Positions 23,770 to 32,500 of a stretch of 64,000 bases of DNA are shown here, one piece after another. Each line of letters begins with the position of its first letter. The stretch's first letter is position 1. The notes under the pieces are model-generated. The model ran no database searches, had not been told where the DNA came from, and saw only the letters and a list, made by a program, of their open reading frames with translations. Origin of the DNA: Apricaphanius iberus (Eukaryota; Chordata; Actinopteri; Cyprinodontiformes; Aphaniidae); contig JAPXFQ010000499.1 of NCBI GenBank assembly GCA_028564705.1, positions 186,001-250,000 of the forward strand, in the 5' to 3' direction. The translations under genes and the position numbers were made by a program.

Positions 23770-23999
23770 TTTCCTTTTCCTTTTCTGTGGCTCCTGGTAT
23801 GTTTGATTTTGGATTCCATGACTTTTGTTTTTTTCTGACTTTTCCTTTTGATAACTACTAGAATCTTTGTGTTGATCACTGCTTAGATTGATTCATGTAC
23901 ACCCCTAGTGCGTGTGTGTGTAATTTTCTGCGTGTCCTCTATAAGAGTTTGTATTTTGTCTTGGTGTTTATTAATAAAAAATAAAAATAAATAAATAAA

Positions 24000-24014
24000 A
24001 TGTTCCTCACTTGG
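24000..24014 (+). repeat. Target-site duplication, LINE 3' side
   Basis: ATGTTCCTCACTTGG directly follows the A-rich LINE tail. The same 15 bases, inverted, border the 5' end of the other LINE copy at 30601-30615. Both continue with similar A-rich bases (one extra G in the second). Confidence 0.75.
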
Positions 24015-24261
24015 AAACAGCACCTGCTCTGAGACCTGCAGAGGTTTGAACTTTGAGACTATTTAAACTAGTGAGAACTGTGAGTAAATCTGAATGTACA
24101 GTTTTTCTGAGAAAAGTGTATAAAGTGTGTGGCGACGAGTTTTAAAGCCTTAAAACATAAAGAATATTTGTGGACATTGTGAGTATTGTGACATTTGCTG
24201 TGTCACTTCCTGTTGTCACTGCTGAACTCCTTAGAGCTGATTGGTGTTTAGGGCTCAGATT
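24015..24261. other. Unassigned flank of the LINE
   Basis: No gene seen. It would be the pre-insertion target flank if the TSD reading is right. Confidence 0.4.
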
Positions 24262-25665
24262 CAGAATCAGAATCAGTTTATTGGCCAAGTATGTCACATA
24301 CAAGGAATTTGACTCCGGCAAACTTTTTCCTCCAATACAGAACTTGAATAAGTGAAATAAAAAAAAAAAAAGAAAAAAAGAAAAATATGAACAAAAATAA
24401 GTAAAAATACAAATAAATATCAGATCGTAAATAATAAAGGATAATATATACACCAAGCCGGGGTTATTTTACAGTGAGTATGTACAGAAGTGCAGAGTTA
24501 TAGTTTATTGTTATGTGAGTGCACTCACACACTGTGACTAGACAGAGTTCGTCAGAGCGACAGCCTGGGGGAAAAAACTGTTTTTGTGTCGGGTGGTTTT
24601 GGCGTACAACGCTCTGTAACGCCGACCTGAGGGGAGGAGCCTAAACAGATTGTGGCCAGGGTGTGAGGGGTCAGTGGTGATTTTCCTGGCCCGCTTCCTG
24701 ACCCTGGCCCGGAATAGGTCCTGAATGGAGGGAAGATCGGTTCCTATGATCCTCTCTGCAGTCCTGACTGTTCTCTGCAGTCTGTCCTTGTCTTGCCTGG
24801 TGGCGGATCCGAACCAGACAGAGATGGATGAGGTCAGGACAGACTGGACTATTGCTGTGTAGAAGATGATCAGCAGCTCCTGGGGCAGGTTGAACTTCCT
24901 GAGCTGACGCAGAAAGTACAGCCTTTGCTGGGCCTTTTTCCTTATTATGTTGATGTGTGAGGTCCACTTCAGGTCCCGTGTGATGGTGGATCCTAGGAAC
25001 CTGAAAGACTCCACTGTGGGGACTGGCTTGTTGAGGATCATGAGAGGAGATGTTGATGGTGGTCTCTTCCTGAAGTCCACTGTCATCTCCACAGTTTTGA
25101 GCGGGTTTAGCTCCAGGTGGTTCTGACTGCACCAGAGAACCAGCTGTTCCACTTCCTTTCTGTACACAGACTCGTCGCCGTCGCGGATGAGTCCAATGAC
25201 GGTGGTGTCATCTGCAAACTTCAGGAGTTTCACAGAAGGGTCCCTCGACGTGCAGTCAGTGGTGTAAAGGGAGAAGAGCAGTGGGGAGAGAACACATCCC
25301 TGGGGGGCGCCGATGCTGAGGGAACGGGAGCTGGATGTGAACTTACCCAGTTTCACCTGCTGCCTCCTGTCAGTCAGGAAACTGGTAATCCACTGACAGG
25401 TGGAGGGAGGCACGGTGAGCTGGGACAGTTTTTGGTGGAGGAGCTCTGGTACAATGGTGTTAAACGCAGAGCTGAAGTCCACAAACAGGACCCGAGCGTA
25501 GGTACCTGCAGAGTCTAGGTGGTGCAGGATGTAGTGTAGAGCCATGTTGACGGCATCATCCACTGACCTGTTTGATCTGTAGGCGAACTGCAGGGGGTCT
25601 AGCAGGGGATCTGTGATGTCCTTCAGGTGGGTCAGTACCAGACGCTCAAAGGATTCTCTTTCATG
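24262..25665 (-). mobile_element. Rex1/Babar-like LINE, 5'-truncated, coding part uninterrupted
   Basis: The 3' tail reads CTGATTCTGATTCTGAATC on the minus strand, the short tandem tail typical of this fish LINE group. The coding frame is open from the truncation point (about 25665) to the stop at 24538, with no frameshift. This makes it one of the youngest-looking insertions in the window. It sits in the spacer between the inverted LINE arms, so it was flipped with it if the inversion came later. Confidence 0.85.
24538..25665 (-). CDS. Reverse transcriptase, C-terminal two-thirds (LINE)
   Basis: About 375 codons open without a natural start. The first in-frame ATG (25563) is internal, since SFERLVLTHLK and FAYRSNRSVDDAVN precede it in frame. 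Palm motifs: FVDFSSAFNTIVP (first Asp), GAPQGCVLSPLLFSLY, LLKFADDTTVIG (catalytic DD). After the thumb (RFLGSTITRDLKW) the protein ends with PSGRRYRALYAKTTRHKNSF, the usual C-terminus of this group, often annotated as jockey-like. No endonuclease or N-terminal RT is present, so it cannot mobilise itself. Confidence 0.85.
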   Translation of the reverse strand, partial: HERESFERLVLTHLKDITDPLLDPLQFAYRSNRSVDDAVNMALHYILHHLDSAGTYARVLFVDFSSAFNTIVPELLHQKLSQLTVPPSTCQWITSFLTDRRQQVKLGKFTSSSRSLSIGAPQGCVLSPLLFSLYTTDCTSRDPSVKLLKFADDTTVIGLIRDGDESVYRKEVEQLVLWCSQNHLELNPLKTVEMTVDFRKRPPSTSPLMILNKPVPTVESFRFLGSTITRDLKWTSHINIIRKKAQQRLYFLRQLRKFNLPQELLIIFYTAIVQSVLTSSISVWFGSATRQDKDRLQRTVRTAERIIGTDLPSIQDLFRARVRKRARKITTDPSHPGHNLFRLLPSGRRYRALYAKTTRHKNSFFPQAVALTNSV

Positions 25666-25834
25666 ATCTATTTTTCTCTGTGTTGAGATTTTTCTAAGTT
25701 ATTTTAACACACAAGCACACTACTACACTTATTTCCACTTGGTGTACTTTACGTTTTGGGAACCCTTTGTGTTTCACACGGTTGTTCTCGGCGTGCTAAG
25801 ATCTCGCTAGCTCTTAGCTTAGCTTTTTAGCAGC

Positions 25835-25938
25835 TATGCCTACTTCTCTTCCATCTAGCTCTCTTTCTCCTTCTTTGGCTCCTCTCTCCTGTTCTCTTTG
25901 TCAGATGTTTAGTTACTCCCCCGCCTCCTTTAATGATA
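25835..25938 (+). pseudogene. possible start of an L2-type ORF1
   Basis: ATG at 25835 gives MPTSLPSSSLSPSLAPLSCS followed by LCQMFSYSPASF, then is cut by the LTR-like segment. A Ser/Pro-rich start leading to a Cys pair resembles ORF1 N-termini of fish L2 elements. The evidence is thin. Confidence 0.3.
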
Positions 25939-25941
25939 ATG

Positions 25942-26369
25942 GTTGTCATGGAAATCTGGGTGTCTGAGAGGTCTTGGATGACAGAATAAAACAAAAGTGT
26001 CAGCTATATTGGTACATAGTTTATTTTTGCGTTCATAGAGGTTTTCCTACTGAGAACCCCAACCACCCCCCCCCCTCTTTCTTTCCTGCTTTCAGTTAGA
26101 AATCTATAATTAGGAGAAGTGGCTTCTGAAGTATATTAAACGTCTATTAATGTTTGATTAAGGTGTTTTAGTTACCATACTTTTCAATTATATTTTTAAG
26201 ATTGTTATAGAGGTATTTTGCAGAGTCAGATCTTGTTTGGGTCACAGAAAAATAGGACATTGAGCAGGAAAGCACAGGCAGATAACTTTAACCATACAAT
26301 TGACAATGGAAGGATGTAAGAAATGACGCACAGCAAAAACTCTAGTTAGAGCTGGTTTGTGAGGTCATA
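25942..26369 (-). repeat. Repeat R, copy 2: putative LTR
   Basis: On the minus strand it ends TTTCCATGACA after an AATAAA (about 26025) and a CTCTCAGACACC block that also closes the putative solo LTR at 50042-50586. Its other end abuts the truncated LINE at 26370. No clean 5-bp duplication was found. Homologous to 18893-19080. Confidence 0.45.
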
Positions 26370-29300
26370 ATATAACCAAATTACGAGAAATCAACAAGGT
26401 ATTCCTAATTAGATGAATCAAAGCACTTGGAATAGCTCGACATATTTTGTTAAAATCTCTAAGAGTACATGAGAGCTGGTACTTATTTGTAAAGGAAGCA
26501 TACGTTAACAAATTACCTTCATCATTCAACATGTCTTTAACATATAGAATTTGCCTGTCAAACCAATCTTGTTTGAAAACCGTTTTCCTACTGATTAACA
26601 CTATTCTATTGTTCCATAAAGTTGATCCATGGGGAGTAAAATTGTGATTGAAAATCATCTTCCAAAATTGAAGAATCTGCTGATGGAATTTGGACAAAAT
26701 TATTGGAATCTTATTGATTTCGAAGTCGCATTTCAAAAGGAAATCAATTCCTCCTAATTGTTTGAAAATTGATTTTGGAATATGAAACCACATTGAGCTT
26801 TTATCAACCAAAAGAGCTTTTAACCAATTCATTCGAAACGTACCGACCATAGCTTCTCAATATCCAAAGCACGAATACCATCTTTTATCATTTCTTTTAA
26901 ACCAATTGGAGTTAGCTTTCTTGATGTTTAGAGGGGGAAATGTGAAAGAATAACACGGTATAGATGATCTTTTGAAATGCCCTCATGCTTTAGTTAATAT
27001 ATTCCTTCACAAATTATAGTAAATCTCTCGTCAGCCAGCGGACTTAAACTCTTTTTCATATCAGTTACCAGCTTTGAAATGTTGATTTCCTCCTTCCTCA
27101 AAACGTTTTTAGACAAGTACAAGACCAGATATTTAACTTCATTAATTACCTGAATTGCTTCAATAGTTTTGGATATGAGCCATGAATGAATGGGGAGAAT
27201 TTTCACACTTAGTTATATTAAGTTTGAGAACTGATGAATTGGAAAACAATTGAATTCTGTTTAGAAGCTTTTAAGAACTTCTTCTTTCATTTTTTTAAGA
27301 AGAAGAAACAATGCAGTATCATCTGCAAACTGACTAATTTTGTACTGCTTATCAAAAATAGAGATACCATGAATATTATCACTATAATTTAAGAGGATGG
27401 TTAGTAGTTGAGTTGCTAAAATAAAGAGTTTGGGGGAGATGGGACAACCTTGACGGATACCTCTTTTAACTAAAAAACGGGGAGTAATACCAGGGTTTAA
27501 GGAAACTGAACTATAAATATCGTTGTAGAACATTTTGATAATATTGCAGAATTTATCACCAAATCCTAAAAATTTCAGAGCATCAATTAAAAAGGAATGT
27601 TCTAGCGTGTCAAAAGCTTTATAGAAATCAAGAAATAAAATGAAACTATTGGGATCAACATAATCACAATAATCCAATAAATCAATGATTAACCTGATAT
27701 GATTATGAATATTCCTTCCTTTGACAAACGCTGACTGGCATTCATCCACTACATCTTTGAGTCCTCTGTTCAACCGTTCTGCAAAAACATGAGCTAGAAT
27801 TTTATAGTCATTGCATAACAAAGTGATCGGCCTCCAGTTATCCAGATATAAACTGTCTTTGTTTGGTTTAGGGATTAAGGTAATTAAACCATGTCTCATT
27901 GTGTTGGAAAGACTACCAGTTGAAATACAATCTAAAAAAGTTTCGTATGACAAATTTCTAATATCTGTCCAAAGGAATTTGCAAAATTCTGCGGTTAAAC
28001 CATCCATTCCAGGAGATTTACCAGAGGACATCTTTACTACAGCAGCATCCAACTCTTCAATTTTTAAATCTTCCTCCATGAATTGTTTGAACTCTATTTC
28101 ACAGTTTTTGTTTAATCCTCTAATGTTATCAAATAAAGTAACACAATCGGATTCAGAATGTTTTGAGTCACATAATATAGAATAAAAAATATGTATTTCC
28201 CTATTAATGTCACTTGGGTCTTCATAAACAAAATTGTTCACTGATAATTTGGTTATTTGCTTTTTCTATTGCCTTTGTTTTTCAAGATTATAAAAATAAG
28301 AAGTATTCTTTTCTCCCTCTTCAATCCAGCGAGCTCATGATCTTATAAAAGCACCTTTAGCTTTTTCAACATACAAAATATCTAACTCGCTCTGTAACTT
28401 ATTTAACTCAAGTAACTCCTCTGAGGACAAATCCATCTTTTGACAAAGGTTGTTAATTCTTTTTAAAATATTTTGTTGTTTCAGCCGTTTTACTTTTAAG
28501 GTGCTTTTACTCACCTCTATTGCAAGATCTTTTATTTTAAACTTAAACCATTCCCACTTACTCACAGGGGACATTTCCAAAACATCAATCTCAGTTATTA
28601 ATTGTCTAACTTTGTTGCAAAAAATGGAGTTTTCAAAAACCATATTATTAAATCTCCAAAGTCGAATTAAGTCTGGTCCTGGCCTAGTCCACTTGAGGGA
28701 CAGAGAGACAACACAATGATCAGTTAAGGGTGAAGCGGAGATAGTGCAATGGTCAATACAATTTACCAACTATGAAGATACTAGCCAATGATCAAGTCTT
28801 GAACATTGTCCGTTTCCTGAAGCATTAAACCATGTAAATTGACTAGTCCCTGGGTTTTTAACTCTCCAATAATCAACTAAATTTAACCTATTAATTAAGT
28901 CGGAGATTATATCATCAAACTTATGACCCAGTGTTCTCGGTGCGTTTCTGTCTAACCAAAGGTCTGGCACTAGATTAAAGTCACCTCCAATAATAACATT
29001 ATCAGTCAGAAAAGAAAGTTTTTAGTCTAGAATCCGTTTACCCAGGTCTGAAAATAGAATTTTGTTTTTAGCTCTTTCATTATGACCATAGACACAAATC
29101 AAAATAAAGTTTTCAACATTAAACTCCATTACTAATATCAGCCAATGGCAATGGATGTCCCGAAAATGACTTATGACCTTACCGGGGAATTTGTTTAAAA
29201 GTATCATCACTCCAGCTGAATGAGAGGTTCCATGACTAACATAAATAGAATCGCCCCATTGCAATTTCAAAAAGTTGACATCTTCTTCAACGGAATGAGT

Positions 29301-29411
29301 CTCCTGCAGAAATACACAGTTTGCTTTCTTCTCCTTACAAAACAAAAAAATGGCTTTTCGCTTAACACTGTTTTTTAGTCCCCTAGTGTTCAAAGATAAT
29401 AAGGAAAACAT
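26370..29411 (-). pseudogene. LINE ORF2, minus copy
   Basis: Endonuclease open 29411-29022 and encoding the same protein as the plus copy, ending at the same stop. 28970-28770 ends at an extra stop (TAG where the sister has TCG). The stop after EKQRQ is shared. RT is open 28241-27261 through FADDTALF, then breaks. Between about 26850 and 27310 there are many single-base indels relative to the sister, mostly in homopolymers. The frame at 26850-26365 then matches the sister again. Confidence 0.85.
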
Positions 29412-29486
29412 ACCTTATCTAAGATGTATAACACAACAACTCAAAAAGATGCGCAGGAATGAACAGTATTGTCCTTGACAGACGAT

Positions 29487-30371
29487 TCAAGTAGCATTCC
29501 ACACCAAGAACAGGAAACTAGTGAAACACAAACTCTCACTGAGTATAACTTCTTGTGCCTTAACTCTTCGGTTATCAATCAGTGCGTAACCCTCCTTCAG
29601 GAACGCTCTCTGTCCCCTCTTTTGCGCCTCCTGGACCAGCGGCCACAGTTTGGCCCTCACCTCCCGGTCCTCCTTAGAAAAGTCCTCCTTGAAGTGGATG
29701 TGCATTTCCTTACAAACTCTAGCATCTCTCGATCGATTCCATACGTCATCTCGGACCACCCTGGAAACAAATTGCAGGATAATTGACCGCGGAGTGTTGT
29801 TGGAAGTTGCTGCACTTCCTTTTCTTCACAGATGATGAACCGGATCAACCGCCACCCTCAGGCGATCTGCGGCGATGGGAACCACCCGGGTCAGGATGCC
29901 TATGACCGTCTCTGTGGTGTCTTCTCCGTCCTTCTCGGCCAGACCGTTGAGCCGGAGGTTCCACCTGCGTTTATAACGAGCGTGCTCGGCCAAAGCCTCC
30001 CTCAGCCGCTTGTTGTCGCTGTCAAGTTCCGTCACTTTCTTCTCCAGCTGTTCAATACTTCCTTTATTCTTCCTTGTGCCTTCGGAGTTGGCTTCAATCT
30101 TCTCTTCAAACTTCAATAAAAGTGCTGTCTGGTGGTCCACTTTCTCAGTCAGGGCGGTCACGGCTAGCAGGATCGTTTCGGAAATGTTATCATCCTGCGA
30201 GTTCTGTCCAGTCCCTCTTTTCTGCTTTTTCGGGTGCGGAGCTTTCATTGGAGTGTGAGCAAGATTCACAGACTTATCTTTGGACTTTAACCTATCACCC
30301 TGAAAGTCTTCAACAGCCACATCTTCACACATTTCTTGAACGTCGGTTAGCAAATAGTCATGCTCCTCCAT
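29487..30371 (-). pseudogene. LINE ORF1 protein with coiled coil, frameshifted
   Basis: Likely start ATG at 30371 (MEEHDYLLTDVQEMCED). A basic linker (HPKKQKRGTG) is followed by a coiled coil (LTEKVDHQTALLLKFEEKIE, IEQLEKKVTELDSDNKRLRE) and the start of the RNA-binding domain (RYKRRWNLRLNGLAEKDGED). The frame breaks near 29830. It resumes in another frame to the C-terminal domain (HFKEDFSKEDREVRAKLWPL, GYALIDNRRV). This is the L1 ORF1p layout. In intact elements it trimerises and binds LINE RNA. Confidence 0.75.
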
Positions 30372-30600
30372 TTTGGCTAGTACACGATAACGTATTCCAA
30401 ACTGCGGCAAAAGAGTATACGGAGATCTACAGGGGCTCAGCACAAATGTAGGGATGGAGAAAAGAAGGACAAAAAAAAAATACTCGCACTGTTCTTGGTG
30501 GTAGAACACACAAAATGTACATATAAGGACATAAAAAAGTTTATCAAACCGGAGCCCGCAAAGCACGTCCGTTCACTCCGCCATCTTAGATCCTCCTTTC

Positions 30601-30615
30601 CCAAGTGAGGAACAT
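30601..30615 (-). repeat. Target-site duplication, LINE 5' side
   Basis: Complement of ATGTTCCTCACTTGG, directly outside the LINE 5' end. The partner lies at 24000-24014. Confidence 0.75.
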
Positions 30616-30674
30616 GGGTATGGGGGAGGTGGAGTGGGTAGGTGAGCACCCACTGGAGTGCTGCGTGCATTAAG

Positions 30675-32500
30675 GAAATCTTTCCAGCCCAGTATATAAA
30701 AAAGCCATGGGTGTTGTTTGCACCCATTTACTAAACATTCTGAGATGCCACAGATCAATTAATTAACTACACAATGCTGTTATAAGATCACATAAGCAGC
30801 TTAATAAATGGCTAACCCACATTAGCAATAGCATGAGGCCACTTCTCTGTCCATCAGAAATCTTTGTTATTTTATCCAGCTGCTGTTCTTTAGGAATGTA
30901 GAATAAACTCCTGTAATCCATGCAGCCAAACGGGTGTTTTTTACAGAGAAAGTAAAAAACCAACAAAAAAGTTTTTTAACTCTTTAGGTGCGAGGTTTTT
31001 TCTATAAAACACTCAATTTTGATATCACTAGTTCAAAATGTTGTAGTTTTAATATGGTTATAGATACAGGTATATTGGAAAGGAGATAAAACTGCAGCAT
31101 GATCCAAAATTTGTGACGGGAGCAAATTCGCACATCTACTTTGCAAATTATGACATCATCAGGCATCGGCAATTTTGGTTTGCAATAATTTTACGGGCCT
31201 TTATCTTTTTTACATAGTTTAAAATTTACTTTATGTTGAATATTATTATTTTAATTTTCTATATAGGCCTATGTATTTTTTAGCATTTATTGCCATTTCT
31301 TTTCAAGAAGAGGTAGACATATCTGTTTATTTCCTTTGTTATGAGCCTCCATTAGTCTATTCACTACATAAAACAGAATAGAAATTATTGGGCTCAGAAT
31401 TTTACAGAGCCATCTCCAAAATAATCAACAGGCTCATCAAATGCTCTGATCCACTATTGATAATCTTCATCAAACTCTTCCTCATACCTCCCCATCATCA
31501 TAATCATCATCATCATCGTCATTTGCAGTGGGAAAGTGAACTTTACTGCTGTTTACCAGCTTATCAGCAGTCTGATTTTTCTCGCTTTATTTCTACCGCG
31601 TCTGTTACTATTTCCACTGATTTTTACATTCCTGCTTCTTCTGGATAGGCATTGTTATGACCACCCTGGCTACCCCATCACACATCTTTCTCCCCGCGGG
31701 AGAACGTGACAAACAGCATCGCACCTGTTGCTGCTGTGGATCGTAATGGTGAATGGGACCGGCCGGCCGGCCACTGCTGTGAACTGCTTGAACAATTTCT
31801 TTCTCCTTGGACAACTGAACATCTTGATCACAGGGTAGGCTAAATATTCCTCTTCAGAATCTGAAAAAGCCAATACTTTCCGGTGGGGAACTCGGACAAC
31901 TCGGCATCAAAAGTTCAAAAGTATCTTTATATAACTCGTTCTCTTTATGCTCTGACCGCAGCAGCTGCACGATGTCTCTTTCACTGGCGGAGGTGCATAA
32001 AAAGGTGATTTACTCCAAAAGTTTCCATGGTAACAAATCCAAAAATGTGTCCTAGATTAGAGGTACACATGTCCACCATCTCCTGACGTAAAGTAGTAAT
32101 TAACTTAGTAGTCATATCTGCATTTGGGGCTCGTTAAAGTGAGCAATGTTGCTTGTCGCAATATTGCGACTTTGGCCCCTGGAGGGTTAAGCTGCCAAAA
32201 AAAGGAAGCAGTCATTAGCTGTGAAAAGGACAAGGGTGTGTTTGAAATCTACCGGGGTAAGCCGCTCTGCTTGCAGGGGCGGTGCAGACACCTCTAGCAC
32301 TCAACTTTGAACCAGTGATGTCACTATTTGAACAATCAGTCGTTTCCTAGGAGAGGGAGGGGCAGCTGCTGTAGGAACTAAATTGCCTGCTTAAAACTCT
32401 GAACTCTACAGTTCCATGCAGGGGTTTCTTATGAGAAAATTGCACTACCGTATGGTTGAAAACTCCCAAAACTTGATTTTGCATGATATAGACCCTTTAA
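30675..32500. repeat. TTAA-ended dispersed repeat, copy A, holding a piggyBac derivative
   Basis: Aligns with copy B (54958-55345 plus 61143-61316) from AAATCTTTCCAGCCCAGTAT to the right end TTTTGCATGATATAGACCC followed by TTAA (32497-32500). Copy A has the piggyBac insertion (30980-32186) that copy B lacks. Copy B has a Harbinger insertion that copy A lacks. The terminal CCCTTTAA suggests a TTAA-target non-autonomous DNA transposon. Confidence 0.7.
30980..32186 (-). mobile_element. piggyBac-like non-autonomous element, copy 1
   Basis: Flanked by TTAA (30976-30979, 32187-32190); the empty site with one TTAA is visible in copy B of the host repeat. Ends read CTCTTTAGG and, inverted, CCCTCCAGG. 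Near the right end is a perfect palindrome GTCGCAATATTGCGAC (32155-32170). A minus-strand frame from 31873 starts MAFSDSEEEY, an acidic start like piggyBac transposases. A 185-bp stretch between two TAGGC words (31646, 31836) is absent from copy 2. Confidence 0.75.

Larger units (their letters stand above)
19630..24000 (+). mobile_element. L1/Tx1-type LINE, plus copy (left arm of inverted pair)
   Basis: Contains the end of ORF1, all of ORF2 and an A-rich tail (AATAAATAAATAAAA at 23985-24000). Positions 19697-23125 are near-identical to the inverted copy at 26370-29822. Upstream of 19697 the two are still homologous but strongly diverged. Downstream of 23125 only this copy continues to a proper LINE 3' end. 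It is followed at 24000 by ATGTTCCTCACTTGG, which reappears at the 5' end of the other copy. Confidence 0.85.
26370..30600 (-). mobile_element. L1/Tx1-type LINE, minus copy (right arm of inverted pair)
   Basis: Carries the full 5' end (GGAGGATCTAAGATGGCGG at about 30598-30580), a complete-length ORF1 region and ORF2, but is cut off within ORF2 at 26370. Positions 26370-29822 mirror the plus copy. The 5' end is bordered at 30601-30615 by the complement of the duplication found at 24000. Confidence 0.85.
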
